A DNA stretch of 64,000 nucleotides, from assembly GCF_021300655.1 (NCBI RefSeq), contig NZ_JAJTNB010000003.1, positions 124,001 through 188,000 on the forward strand. The letters are read 5' to 3'. The stretch is from Helicobacter kayseriensis. GTDB lineage: Bacteria > Campylobacterota > Campylobacteria > Campylobacterales > Helicobacteraceae. The position numbers and the translations under genes were made by a program. This document shows, piece after piece, positions 30,242 to 39,671 of the stretch. Position 1 is the stretch's first letter; each line of letters opens with the position of its first letter. The notes beneath the pieces are model-generated. The model was given only the letters and a program-made list of their open reading frames with translations, made no database searches and had not been told where the DNA came from.

Positions 30242-33200
30242 AGATCTTTCCATTGCATAGAATTAAGCTGTTCTTTGATTGAAGAATGCACCTTAAATGC
30301 CGAAGAGAAGATATAGCATTCTTGATCATCTTTTAAAATGATTTTTAGCTCCCTTTTTCCTACATTGTTTTGTGCAGCTTGCGCAATGGTTTCAAGGATG
30401 GATTCTTGAGAATCAAGGGGTAGGATGAGGGCAAGAGGAGTTGATGGCTCAGTGTGAGCAATGGGTGCAACTTCTTCTTGAGTTGGGGTGGGCTGCTTTT
30501 TTTTGGTTGTTGTTTTTGTATCTTTGGCTTCTTCAAGACTTAGGAGTTCTAAAAGACGCAGTGTGGGTTTGTCATCTTTATACTCAACTTTGCATTTTAG
30601 AGCGATGGGTTGATTTTTGTCTGTATTTTCCAAATCATTGAGTGTTTGCTCAAAAATCATGAGATCAAATTTGCCAGAGTAATCAAGCAACGAGAGGATT
30701 CCATAAGGTTTTCCACTTTTTTTGCTGATTTTTCTTTGAATATCTAAAATCTTTCCGATCAATAAAACACTTGAGCCTTCTCCATATTTTTCAAGTTCTG
30801 CACTTTTGGCAACTTTTTTGATTTCATTGATTTGGCTTTTAAATGCATCAAGAGGGTGTCCAGAGATGTAGATTCCCATACATTCATACTCATTTTCTAG
30901 CAACACAAGATTATCATCTTCAGCCATATCTGAAAAATGAAGTGAAATACTAGAAGGCTCATCTTCTAAGGCTCCAAAGAGAGAATCTGCCATCATTGCA
31001 TTGGCTTTGTCTTTGGCTCTTCCTGCCTCACAAATTGCATCAATATGTGTAAGCATACATTTTCTGCTATAGCCAAGGTGATCAAGGCTTCCAGATTTGA
31101 TGAGGGGCTCTAAAACTCTTTTGGAGATTTTGCTCCAATCAATGCGACCGATAAAATCTTCCAGATTCTTATAGGGTCCATTTTTGGCGCGCTCTTGAAT
31201 GATGTTTTCAATCGGTGCATCACCTACCCCTTTGATTGCGCTTAGCCCAAAGACAATTTTTCGCTCTCCCTCAAGATCGCTCACGCCAAAATCATGCTCT
31301 GAGATATTGATATGAGGAGGAATGACATCAATTTCCATTGCCTTCACTTCATCAAGATAGTGCGCTACAGATTCGACCTTATTGGTTTCGCTTGTTAGCA
31401 TCGCTGCCATAAATTCGTGTTTGTAGTAGGTTTTAAGATAGGCGGTTTGAAAAGTAATCATGGCATAAGCTGCGGAGTGTGATTTATTGAATCCATAGCC
31501 TGCAAATTTGACAATCAGCTCCCATAACTCCTCTGCTTTAGTGCGATTGAAACCTTTTTGCTCTGCTCCATTTGCAAAAGTATCTTTAAGACGATCCATT
31601 TCCTCTTTGATCTTTTTCCCCATCGCACGACGAACAAGGTCTGCTCCTCCAAGACTAAATCCTCCAATTGTTTGCACAATTTGCATAACTTGCTCTTGAT
31701 AGACGATTACGCCATAGGTAGGTTTGAGAATGGGTTCAAGTTCAGGGAACATATACACAATAGATTTGCGTCCATGTTTGCGATCAATAAAGTCATCAAG
31801 CATCCCAGATTCCATAGGTCCTGGACGATAAAGTGCCAAAACCGCGATAATGTCTTCAAAAGTTGTGGGTTTAAGACGTTTATTGAGATCTTGCATCCCC
31901 CCTGATTCGATTTGGAATAATCCAAGCGTGTCACCATTTTGCATCGTTTCATATACTTTTGGATCTTCGATATCCACACGTAAGAAGTCAATGTCTTTGT
32001 TATAGCGTTTTTTGATCAGTTTGAGTGCATCATCAATCACTGTTAGGGTTTTAAGTCCAAGGAAGTCAAATTTGATCAAATCCACAGGTTCAAGCCATTT
32101 CATTGAATATTGTGTGACAGCAGAGCCCCCTAACCTTTCGTTGGTATAAAGTGGAGTTTTGTGCCAAAGTTCTTTTTCAGAATCAATCACAATAGCTGCC
32201 GCGTGCGTGCCCGCATTTCTTTTGAGATTCTCAAGCTTGAGTGAAAAATCCCAAATTTTTGATGCAAGGGGGTTGGATTGGATGAGTTCTTTGATTTTGG
32301 GCTCTTTTTCGTAAGCATCATTGAGTGTAATCCCTAGATCATCAGGGATAAGTTTTGCCATCGCGTCTGCTTCATTGTAGGGCATGTCAAACACTCTTGC
32401 CACATCGCGAATAACACCCTTGGCCTTTAGCTCACCAAAAGTGATCACTTGTGCAACATTGTATTTTCCATATTGGCGCGTGACATATTCGATGATTTCC
32501 CCGCGACGCCTTTGGCAAAAATCCATATCAATATCGGGCATGCTCACGCGCTCAGGATTAAGAAAACGCTCAAAAAGCAGGTCGTATTTAAGTGGATCGA
32601 TATTAGTGATTTTGAGACAAAAGGCCACAAGGCTTCCTGCAGCACTTCCTCTTCCAGGGCCGACAGGGATGCCATTGCGCTTAGCAAAATTGACAAAATC
32701 CCAAACAATGAGCATATATCCTGGGAAATTCATCTTAGTGATCACTTCGATTTCTTGTTCTAGACGTTCTTGGTAGGTTGCGTGAAGTTCTTGAGGGACG
32801 ATTTCCAATCTTTCTTTCAAGCCTTCGCGACATTTATAGGCAAAATAATCTGCATCGTTGGTGATATCAAGGAGTCCTTCTTGTTGCGCATACTCTTGCG
32901 TAAATCGAAAGGTTGGAGGAGTGGCAGGTGTGAAGCTTAAGATTTTCTCACCTGTTTCTTTATTGACAATGTCTGTATTTTTAAGTGGAAGAACAAGATT
33001 GCATTTCTCAGCAATCTCTTGAGTGTGTTGCAGAGTTTCTGGAATATCGGCAAATAATCGAGCCATCTCTTCTGGGGATTTGACAAAAAACTCATGCACA
33101 GTGTGTTTGAGGCGATTGGGATCACTCATTGTTTTGCCTGTTGCGACACACATTGCCACATCTTGTGCTGCGGCATCTTCTTTGAGGGTGTAATGAGTGT

Positions 33201-33861
33201 CATTTGTAGCAATTAATTTGATCCCAGTTTCTAAAGAGAGTTGGATAAGCAAATCATCGATATAGAGTTGTTTATCGATCCCATGTCTCATAATTTCAAT
33301 ATAAAAATCATCCCCAAAGATATCTTGATATTCTAGTGCGGCTTCTTTGGCGATTTGATAGCCATTGGGATTGTAGGGTTTTTTATAGGGTCGATCACCG
33401 ACATTTTGATGAATTGGATTGCTAGAATCAAGATGATAGCTGATTTCTCCAGCAAGGCAAGCAGAGGAGCAAATCAGTCCCTTGCTGTGTTCTCTTAAGA
33501 GTTTTTTGTTGATTCGAGCGTGATAATAAAAGCCTTCAATGAAGGCTTGTGAGCTAAGATAGAGAAGATTTTGATAGCCTTCATAGTCTTTGGCATAGAG
33601 GCAAAGATGAAAGCGAGATTTTGTGCTTTTATCTCCTAGGTTTTCTTGATTGTGGAGATAAGTTTCAATTCCTATGATGGGCTTGATTCCCTCTTCAAGC
33701 ATTGTTTTATAAAATTCCATTGCTCCAAAGAGATTCCCATGATCAGTTACAGCGACACTTTTCATGCCTAGTGCTTTGATTTTTTTGGCCAAATTTTTGA
33801 TTTTATTGGCGCCATCAAGAAGAGAATATTCTGTATGTAAATGCAAATGTGTAAAGCTCAT
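30238..33861 (-). CDS. dnaE: DNA polymerase III alpha subunit
   Basis: This 1207-residue replicative polymerase has an N-terminal PHP domain (FTHLHLHTEYSLLDG, then VTDHGNLFG), the polymerase core with GPGRGSAAGSL and the catalytic PDIDMDF, a helix-hairpin-helix region (IKGVGDAPIENI, about 830-845) and an OB domain (about 985-1060). A low-complexity Thr/Lys/Pro stretch lies near residue 1090. DnaE lacks its own proofreading domain. ATG at 33861 with AGAGAGAC upstream. Confidence 0.96.
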   Translation of the reverse strand: MSFTHLHLHTEYSLLDGANKIKNLAKKIKALGMKSVAVTDHGNLFGAMEFYKTMLEEGIKPIIGIETYLHNQENLGDKSTKSRFHLCLYAKDYEGYQNLLYLSSQAFIEGFYYHARINKKLLREHSKGLICSSACLAGEISYHLDSSNPIHQNVGDRPYKKPYNPNGYQIAKEAALEYQDIFGDDFYIEIMRHGIDKQLYIDDLLIQLSLETGIKLIATNDTHYTLKEDAAAQDVAMCVATGKTMSDPNRLKHTVHEFFVKSPEEMARLFADIPETLQHTQEIAEKCNLVLPLKNTDIVNKETGEKILSFTPATPPTFRFTQEYAQQEGLLDITNDADYFAYKCREGLKERLEIVPQELHATYQERLEQEIEVITKMNFPGYMLIVWDFVNFAKRNGIPVGPGRGSAAGSLVAFCLKITNIDPLKYDLLFERFLNPERVSMPDIDMDFCQRRRGEIIEYVTRQYGKYNVAQVITFGELKAKGVIRDVARVFDMPYNEADAMAKLIPDDLGITLNDAYEKEPKIKELIQSNPLASKIWDFSLKLENLKRNAGTHAAAIVIDSEKELWHKTPLYTNERLGGSAVTQYSMKWLEPVDLIKFDFLGLKTLTVIDDALKLIKKRYNKDIDFLRVDIEDPKVYETMQNGDTLGLFQIESGGMQDLNKRLKPTTFEDIIAVLALYRPGPMESGMLDDFIDRKHGRKSIVYMFPELEPILKPTYGVIVYQEQVMQIVQTIGGFSLGGADLVRRAMGKKIKEEMDRLKDTFANGAEQKGFNRTKAEELWELIVKFAGYGFNKSHSAAYAMITFQTAYLKTYYKHEFMAAMLTSETNKVESVAHYLDEVKAMEIDVIPPHINISEHDFGVSDLEGERKIVFGLSAIKGVGDAPIENIIQERAKNGPYKNLEDFIGRIDWSKISKRVLEPLIKSGSLDHLGYSRKCMLTHIDAICEAGRAKDKANAMMADSLFGALEDEPSSISLHFSDMAEDDNLVLLENEYECMGIYISGHPLDAFKSQINEIKKVAKSAELEKYGEGSSVLLIGKILDIQRKISKKSGKPYGILSLLDYSGKFDLMIFEQTLNDLENTDKNQPIALKCKVEYKDDKPTLRLLELLSLEEAKDTKTTTKKKQPTPTQEEVAPIAHTEPSTPLALILPLDSQESILETIAQAAQNNVGKRELKIILKDDQECYIFSSAFKVHSSIKEQLNSMQWKDL

Positions 33862-33891
33862 CTGTTGTCTCTCTAAATTTTTTGTGTTGGA

Positions 33892-33897
33892 ATTATA
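33892..33897 (-). promoter_or_regulatory. -10 element for dnaE
   Basis: Perfect minus-strand TATAAT, 31 bases before the dnaE ATG. It would drive the dnaE-pseudouridine synthase-murA series. Confidence 0.55.
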
Positions 33898-33960
33898 GTA
33901 GAAAGTAAAAACAAATCAGTGAAGCTAGATCTCCATAAAGGTTAAGAAATAATTTACATA

Positions 33961-33969
33961 TGACATAAT
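33961..33969 (+). promoter_or_regulatory. Possible extended -10 for the Tat flavoprotein gene
   Basis: TGACATAAT (TG-N-CATAAT) lies 41 bases before the GTG start. A palindrome TTATGCATAA at 33991-34000 lies between it and the AAGGAG ribosome site and could be an operator or leader structure. Confidence 0.4.
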
Positions 33970-34009
33970 TACGGTTTGTGAAATTTGCATTTATGCATAA
34001 GGAGTAATT

Positions 34010-35914
34010 GTGGGTATTACAAGAAGAGATTTTTTAAATGGTATAAGTCTTGCTGTTGTTGCTGGAATGTCCCCATTGTCATTGCTTCAAGCAAAAGATT
34101 TGAAATACGGAATAGATACTGTTTATCCTCCTTCTCTTGCAGGGTTGCGTGGAAGCAATAATGAGAGTTATCGTTATGCTCATATGATAAGAGATGGAGA
34201 AAAATTTAATTTTGATAATCTTCAAACAGAAGAAAATTATGATTTAGTTGTTGTTGGAGCGGGAATTAGTGGGTTATGCGCCGCATGTATTTTTCAAGAT
34301 AAAAAAGGTAAAAAGGCCAAAATATTGATTTTGGATAATCATGATGATTTTGGAGGGCATGCTCGGAGAAATGAATTTCATCTAAAAGATCGCATGATTC
34401 TTAGTTATGGGGGAAGTGAATCTTTGCAATCCCCTAAGACTCTTTATTCAAAAGAAGTTGTTGAGTTTTTACAGGGAATTGGGATTGATATTGATGCATT
34501 GGCAAAGGCTTTTGATGTGGATTTTTATCCTAACTTGGGGCTTGGCCGAGGGGTTTATTTCAATAAAAAAGATTATGGAGTGGATCGAGTTGTAAGTGGG
34601 AATCCTAGAAAGATGGTTGCTGATGATATTCCAGAAGATAGGATTAATGGTCGATCCTATGCTGATTTTATTGGGAATTTTCCAATGAGCGCAGAGGACA
34701 AAAAGCAGTTGCTTGATCTGCATCAAAATCCAAAAGATTATCTTGCTGGAATGAGTCTTAAACAACGAGAAGAATATGTTGCAAAGACAAGCTATAAGCG
34801 TTTCTTGGAGGAAAAAGTTAAACTTTCTCCAATGGCTATTTCTTTTTTTGAGGGAATGACTGATGATTTCTTGGCTTTAGGAATTGATTCGATTTCATGC
34901 GAAGATGCTCGTATTTCATTTTTGCCAGGATTTGAAAAGCTAGGTTTGCCACCATTGAGCAAGGAAGAAGAAGCAGAGGTCTCTGAGCCTTATATCTATC
35001 ATTTTCCAGATGGAAATGCCACAATTGCTAGAATGATGGTCAAAAAGCTTATTCCATCTGTTACAGCTGCTAAGCAAGAAGTGGAAGAAATTGTGATGGC
35101 AAAATTTGATTACAGTCAGCTCGATCATTCTTCTTCGCCAGTCCGATTGAGGCTTAACAGCACTGTTGTAAGGGTAAATAATCATAATGATGGGGGAGAA
35201 GTTTTCTATATGAGTGCTCGGGATAATCGGATACACAAAGTGTTTGCCAAGAAAGTTGTAATGGCTAATTACAATAGTATGATTCCCTACATTATCCCAG
35301 ATTTACCCATTAAGCAAAAAGAGTCTTTGGCTCAATGTGTTAAAACTCCTCTTATCCACACAAAAGTAATTTTAAGAAATTGGGAAAGTTTTAGAAAGCT
35401 TGGGGTGCATGAGATTTACTCTCCCAAAATGTTTTATGCACGTACAAAGCTTGACTATCCTGTCGATATTGGGGATTATAAACATCCAAGAGATCCAAAA
35501 GAGCCTATTTGTGTTCATATGGTAGGAGCTCCCATTACTTTAATTCGAGGGATGGGGGATGGGGAAACTATGAATGCAAGAGATCAATCAAGACTTGCTC
35601 GTCATCTCTTGCTTGATCTTTCATTCTCAGAACTTGAAAGAATGACAAGAGAACAGCTTCAGGGAATGTTGGGAGATGTGGGATTTGATCATCAAAAGGA
35701 TATTTTGGCAATCACTATCAATCGTTGGGGACATTGCTATTCTTATACTTTTAATTCTTTATATGATGACGAAAAAGAATCAGAGCATGTTATTGAAGTT
35801 GCAAAGAAGAAATATGGAAATATTGCTATTGCAAATTGTGATGCAGCTTGGAATGCATATGCGCATTCAGCGATTGAGGAAGCAATCAGATCTATTCGTG
35901 ATTTGGAAAAATAA
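34010..35914 (+). CDS. Tat-exported FAD-dependent oxidoreductase, spermidine dehydrogenase-like
   Basis: This 634-residue protein has a twin-arginine signal (ITRRDFLNG, residues 3-11, followed by a hydrophobic stretch and cleavage near residue 28). A Rossmann FAD-binding motif VVVGAGISGLCAA (about 80-92) is followed by GGHARRNEF, a combination seen in spermidine dehydrogenases and related flavin amine oxidases. A C-terminal FAD-contact region is suggested by NCDAAWNAYAHSAIEEA. It should fold with FAD in the cytoplasm and act in the periplasm. The electron acceptor is not encoded nearby. The start is GTG with AAGGAG eight bases upstream. It stands alone, convergent with a Sel1-repeat gene. Confidence 0.75.
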   Translation: MGITRRDFLNGISLAVVAGMSPLSLLQAKDLKYGIDTVYPPSLAGLRGSNNESYRYAHMIRDGEKFNFDNLQTEENYDLVVVGAGISGLCAACIFQDKKGKKAKILILDNHDDFGGHARRNEFHLKDRMILSYGGSESLQSPKTLYSKEVVEFLQGIGIDIDALAKAFDVDFYPNLGLGRGVYFNKKDYGVDRVVSGNPRKMVADDIPEDRINGRSYADFIGNFPMSAEDKKQLLDLHQNPKDYLAGMSLKQREEYVAKTSYKRFLEEKVKLSPMAISFFEGMTDDFLALGIDSISCEDARISFLPGFEKLGLPPLSKEEEAEVSEPYIYHFPDGNATIARMMVKKLIPSVTAAKQEVEEIVMAKFDYSQLDHSSSPVRLRLNSTVVRVNNHNDGGEVFYMSARDNRIHKVFAKKVVMANYNSMIPYIIPDLPIKQKESLAQCVKTPLIHTKVILRNWESFRKLGVHEIYSPKMFYARTKLDYPVDIGDYKHPRDPKEPICVHMVGAPITLIRGMGDGETMNARDQSRLARHLLLDLSFSELERMTREQLQGMLGDVGFDHQKDILAITINRWGHCYSYTFNSLYDDEKESEHVIEVAKKKYGNIAIANCDAAWNAYAHSAIEEAIRSIRDLEK

Positions 35915-35972
35915 AAAGGCAAAAGGGGGAGAGGGTCTCTTCGGACTTGAGAGAAGATGATTTTTGGGCTCT

Positions 35973-37085
35973 TTATCGCCCAAACATTCTTGTTGTTCCC
36001 CTGCTATTGCCATTCATGATGCGATAATTCTGACAAGAGGTTTCAAATCCATTTTGACAAGCAAAGGCAAAAAGCTCCATTGCACGAAGACGATCTTGCA
36101 AGACTCCTCTACCATTGTCATAGAGTACCCCTAAATTATTGCAAGCACTCAGTACTCCATTTTTACAAGCAAGATCAAAGTATTTTGCAGCATTATAGTA
36201 ATTGAGTGGAGCTCCAGCTTCTCCTGTAGAGTAGAGATATCCAAGGTTAGCACAGCCCACCATGTCTCCCTGAGAGCAGGCAATATAATTCATATCAAGT
36301 GCCCCTAAGCGATCTTTGTCGATCCCATAGACATTGTAAGTATTGCTCATAAGCCCCAAGTTGTAACATCCTAGCTCACTTCCAAGATTGCAGGCTTTGC
36401 TATAGGTATTTAGAGATTGGTAGTAATTTTTGGGTGTTCCTACCCCATTGGCATACATCCATCCTGCATTGGTACAGCTAATACTATCTCCCCCCTCACA
36501 ACCAACAAGATAATATTGAAGTGCCTTTTCTTTATCCATTTGAACGCCAACTCCATCATCATATGCGATTGCTAGATTGGTGCAAGCAACAGCATCGCCA
36601 CCTGAGCAAGCTTCTTGATAATATCCAACGGCTTTTTGTTGATCATTGAGTGTGCCTTGACCATACATATGCATCAATCCCGCACCAAAACATCCCGCTG
36701 GATTCCCTTCGTTGCAAGATTGAGAGAAGAGCTTGAGGGCTTGTTCCATATCACCCTTTTTGGCTAGATCGACAGCTGCATTGAGTGTAGGTTGAGCTTG
36801 GAATTTGTCTCTTGCAAAGTTATCAGGATAGGTTGGAGCGATATCGCGAGTTACATTGGGCAGTGGAGCATTGGAAGAAGCATAAGGATCTCTTTGTCTT
36901 TGTGGGGGTTGTGTTTGGGCAGAAGGAGTTTGAGAAGGAAGAGTTTGGGTTGCATTGGTTGGAGCTTGGATCTGTTGGGGTATGTTTTGGGTTGCCTGAT
37001 TGGTCTGTTCTTGAGGGGCTTCTCCCTCTGCTCCAAAAGCAAGGCTCCAAAGAATTGTCGCAACTCCTAGAATCTTCTTAAACAT
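35973..37085 (-). CDS. Secreted Sel1-repeat protein (Hcp-like)
   Basis: This 370-residue protein has a signal peptide (about 1-18), a Gln/Pro/Thr-rich disordered stretch (about 20-85) and about seven Sel1 repeats with paired cysteines (for example GDAVACTNLAIAYDDG and GVLSACNNLGVLYDNG), the disulfide-stapled helices of Helicobacter Hcp proteins. A basic Arg-rich tail follows. H. pylori has a comparable protein (HP0628) near dapD. These were once called beta-lactamases, but I see no basis for that here. The sigma54-type promoter suggests a flagellum-linked role. Confidence 0.85.
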   Translation of the reverse strand: MFKKILGVATILWSLAFGAEGEAPQEQTNQATQNIPQQIQAPTNATQTLPSQTPSAQTQPPQRQRDPYASSNAPLPNVTRDIAPTYPDNFARDKFQAQPTLNAAVDLAKKGDMEQALKLFSQSCNEGNPAGCFGAGLMHMYGQGTLNDQQKAVGYYQEACSGGDAVACTNLAIAYDDGVGVQMDKEKALQYYLVGCEGGDSISCTNAGWMYANGVGTPKNYYQSLNTYSKACNLGSELGCYNLGLMSNTYNVYGIDKDRLGALDMNYIACSQGDMVGCANLGYLYSTGEAGAPLNYYNAAKYFDLACKNGVLSACNNLGVLYDNGRGVLQDRLRAMELFAFACQNGFETSCQNYRIMNGNSRGTTRMFGR

Positions 37086-37124
37086 GTTTTAAACTCCTTT
37101 TGGTTGATATTCTTGAAATTGCTT

Positions 37125-37145
37125 ATAGCAAAAGCAGTTCCAATT
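37125..37145 (-). promoter_or_regulatory. Sigma54-type promoter for the Sel1-repeat gene
   Basis: On the minus strand TTGGAAC-TGCTT-TTGCTA has GG (37140-37141) and GC (37128-37129) ten bases apart, the sigma54 spacing. Start near 37116, leader about 31 bases. A TGCTATAAG extended -10 overlaps its downstream part, so dual sigma54/sigma70 use is possible. Confidence 0.65.
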
Positions 37146-38350
37146 TAGTGTAAAGCATCATTAAGTTTGATTTCTCGATTGCTTCTAAAGGCGATCATTG
37201 CTCCAGTTTTAGAATCTTGGCGGAAATGGATTCCATTTTTGCTAGAAAGCTCTTTGCCTTTGTATAGCCCTGTTTGATTGATTTCAAAATCAGGATTGAT
37301 TTCTTTGATTTTTTGGGCTTCTTGGGGGGTGATGGCAAAAATCGTCCCAGCCAAAACAGCAATTCCTCCATCTACAATGCATCCATCTCCTAGGCTAATT
37401 CCTGTGGAGCTATTAACACCCAAGAGACAATTTTTGCCAATGCTGATAGGCTCACTATTTCCTCCGCTCAAAACACCAAGAATGCTTGCCCCCCCTCCGA
37501 TATCTGTTCCCTCTCCAATAATGACAGAGCTTGAGATTCTTCCTTCATTCATACACGCTCCCATTGCCCCAGCATTGAAATTGACATAAGAAGCCCCAGG
37601 CATTTGTGTATATCCACCTGTTCCAAGATAGGCTCCAAAACGCGTTTTGGCAGTATCAAGTAAGCGAATATTGTCATATTGAGGAATGACTTGCATCAAA
37701 TAGCGTGGGAATTTATCCACAAAATCGATTGCAGGGAATTTTCCTCTCATCTTGAGTTCAATTTCTTTTTCTCTCAAATAATCTAGCTCATAAGGTTTAT
37801 TCCCACTCCAAGCCACATTGCTCAAAAGGCCAAAGATTCCATCAAGAACTAATGAGCGTAGTGGAGCCTTTCCAAGAGAGAGGGCTAGTAATTTCATATA
37901 GGCACTCTCGACACTCTGACATTGCGTGTCAGCAAAAATTGCACAAAATCGAAATCTAGGCCTCCCTCCTTTTGTATAAAGCTCTCCAGAATCATAGGCT
38001 CTTTTAAGCTCAAGTAAGACTTGGATGTTTTTATGGCTAAGATGATCTTTTTGTGCTTCTGCCATAAAGGGCGAGAAAAGATCCAGAGCTGTATCGATAA
38101 ATTCTTTATTGATTCCATAAACGATTTCGCTAGAGCTATTGTGGATAAGGATCGCCTGCTCGCTTGCTTTGTGAAAAACAGCAAAAGAGCCAAAATTTTC
38201 ATTCCAATTCAAGAGAGGGTAGGTTGCACAAAGTGTTTTTCCACTTTTTTTTCCTAAATCTACGCGTGCGATTCCAAAACCTATTGGTTTTTGATAATTA
38301 GATGTATTTTCTGCTTGAGAAACGAAGTTTTTGAACTCTTCTTTTGTCAT
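37145..38350 (-). CDS. dapD: Tetrahydrodipicolinate N-succinyltransferase (long form)
   Basis: This 401-residue enzyme succinylates tetrahydrodipicolinate in the diaminopimelate pathway. The C-terminal half is a left-handed beta-helix of hexapeptide repeats (about 245-330) with the conserved GAYLGTGGYTQMPGASYVNFNAG region. The N-terminal half is the long form found in Campylobacterota. A G7 run in the glycine-rich helix is shorter than typical contingency tracts. It is divergent from the zinc-ribbon gene. Confidence 0.92.
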   Translation of the reverse strand: MTKEEFKNFVSQAENTSNYQKPIGFGIARVDLGKKSGKTLCATYPLLNWNENFGSFAVFHKASEQAILIHNSSSEIVYGINKEFIDTALDLFSPFMAEAQKDHLSHKNIQVLLELKRAYDSGELYTKGGRPRFRFCAIFADTQCQSVESAYMKLLALSLGKAPLRSLVLDGIFGLLSNVAWSGNKPYELDYLREKEIELKMRGKFPAIDFVDKFPRYLMQVIPQYDNIRLLDTAKTRFGAYLGTGGYTQMPGASYVNFNAGAMGACMNEGRISSSVIIGEGTDIGGGASILGVLSGGNSEPISIGKNCLLGVNSSTGISLGDGCIVDGGIAVLAGTIFAITPQEAQKIKEINPDFEINQTGLYKGKELSSKNGIHFRQDSKTGAMIAFRSNREIKLNDALH

Positions 38351-38378
38351 GATTTATCCTTTTGATTGTGATTGCTCA

Positions 38379-38386
38379 ATTATAAT
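38379..38386. promoter_or_regulatory. Opposed -10 hexamers sharing bases (dapD / zinc-ribbon gene)
   Basis: ATTATAAT reads TATAAT on the plus strand (38381-38386) and TATAAT on the minus strand (38379-38384). One sequence can therefore serve as the -10 for dapD leftward and the zinc-ribbon gene rightward. RNA polymerase could occupy only one direction at a time. Confidence 0.5.
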
Positions 38387-38412
38387 ATTTGAAACAAAAG
38401 ATAGGAGAAGAA

Positions 38413-38682
38413 ATGAAGTGTCCTGTATGTATTGAAAATGATTTATTGATGAGTGAAAGAAGCGGAGTAGAGATTGATTATTGTCCTAAGTGTCGAGGAG
38501 TATGGTTAGATCGTGGAGAGCTTGATAAAATCATTGCCAATTCAGAATCTTCAAAGACTTCATCTAGTATTTATGATCGCAATAGGGGATATGAGTCGCA
38601 AAAAGACTATGATAAGAGAGATTATGGGTATCATAAGCCCAAAAAAAGAGAATCTTTTTTGAGTGAGCTATTTGATTTTTAG
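38413..38682 (+). CDS. Small zinc-ribbon (TFIIB-type) protein
   Basis: This 89-residue protein has a zinc ribbon with CPVC (residues 3-6) and CPKC (about 25-28), followed by RGVWLDRGELDKI, the zf-TFIIB domain of uncharacterised bacterial proteins. The rest is charged, with Tyr/Lys/Asp repeats and an SFLSELFDF tail. Function is unknown. The ATG at 38413 with AGGAG upstream is preferred over a TTG eight codons earlier. Confidence 0.8.
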   Translation: MKCPVCIENDLLMSERSGVEIDYCPKCRGVWLDRGELDKIIANSESSKTSSSIYDRNRGYESQKDYDKRDYGYHKPKKRESFLSELFDF

Positions 38683-38720
38683 AGATTGCAGAGGCAGAAA
38701 AATCTTCTTGCCTTGTGCGT

Positions 38721-39062
38721 TTAGTCTTGGATTTGAGGTTTTCCAAGGGTGCTGAGGAATTCTTCAAGATTGAATTTTTTGCGATGGGCTTCTGTGAAGA
38801 TATGAATCATAATATCTCCCAAATCAGCAATAATCCAATCTTCACTTTCTTCTTCAGTGCCAAAAAACTCTACTCCCTGAGATTTGAGCTCTGTTTTGAG
38901 AGTGTCTAGCAATGCAAAAGAATGCTTTCCTACAAGTGCTGTGACAATTACAACAAAATCGGTGATGTAGTCTTTTCCTCTTAGATCAATAACTTCGATG
39001 TTTTCGCCCTTTTTGTCTTCTAAGAGCTGTGTGATGGTTTGGATTCGATTTTCTATCATCAA
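38721..39062 (-). CDS. rsfS: Ribosomal silencing factor RsfS
   Basis: This 113-residue Iojap/RsfS protein binds ribosomal protein L14 and blocks subunit joining during starvation. Family features are DLRGKDYITDFVVIVTA (about 24-40) and EDWIIADLGDIMIHIF near residue 85. It follows nadD, a common pairing. Confidence 0.92.
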   Translation of the reverse strand: MMIENRIQTITQLLEDKKGENIEVIDLRGKDYITDFVVIVTALVGKHSFALLDTLKTELKSQGVEFFGTEEESEDWIIADLGDIMIHIFTEAHRKKFNLEEFLSTLGKPQIQD

Positions 39063-39095
39063 ATTGTCCTAATGCGTTGATTTTGAACTGGGATT

Positions 39096-39665
39096 CTATC
39101 TTAAGCCCTTTAAAAATGGGGGTAAAAATTCCCTTTGTTTTCCATTGCGAATTTGAGTAGATGAAGCAGGAATGTCTAAAGGAAGCATTTTGTATGAGTG
39201 GGGTATGGGTGAGTATCCTTGGCGTTTTAGTAAGATAAATTCAACCAAATGTGCCAGAAGAGGGAATGCATCCCAAGTGTGGAGGTGTTCTAAATTGTCT
39301 TCTCCTAAGAGAAAGTAGATTTTGGAAGTATTAAAGGTTTTTTTGAGATATTGGATTGTGAGAATTGTGGGGGTGGGAGCATTGCGTTTGATTTCAAAGA
39401 GGCAGAGTTGAACTCGCTTATCATTGATTTGTTTGATTGCACGCTTGAGCCATTTAGTGCGCTGATGGGTGCTGTATTTGATGCAAGATTTAAATGGGTT
39501 GCGAAAGGCGGGGACGACAAGGAATAAAGAGGGGTTGAGAATCTTGAGGGCAGTTTGGATTGCGCCAATATGCCCTAAATGAATAGGATCAAAACTCCCT
39601 CCATAGACGACTATGGAAGGGATTTTTGTGCGATGTTTTTTATCTGCTCTAGGTAAGTATTTCAT
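39096..39665 (-). CDS. nadD: Nicotinate-nucleotide adenylyltransferase
   Basis: This 189-residue enzyme makes deamido-NAD from nicotinate mononucleotide and ATP. The nucleotidyltransferase motif VYGGSFDPIHLGH is at about residues 19-31, and the second motif SSTQIRNG lies near the C-terminus. The N-terminus is about 15 residues longer than in many homologues. AGGAG lies only three bases before the ATG, so a downstream start is not excluded. It lies six bases after the methyltransferase stop. Confidence 0.92.
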   Translation of the reverse strand: MKYLPRADKKHRTKIPSIVVYGGSFDPIHLGHIGAIQTALKILNPSLFLVVPAFRNPFKSCIKYSTHQRTKWLKRAIKQINDKRVQLCLFEIKRNAPTPTILTIQYLKKTFNTSKIYFLLGEDNLEHLHTWDAFPLLAHLVEFILLKRQGYSPIPHSYKMLPLDIPASSTQIRNGKQREFLPPFLKGLR

Positions 39666-39671
39666 GATCTC

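Noticed and set aside
33886-33905. TTGGAATTATAG upstream of dnaE as another sigma54 promoter
   Set aside because: The TGGAAT half is present, but no TTGC follows at the needed distance.
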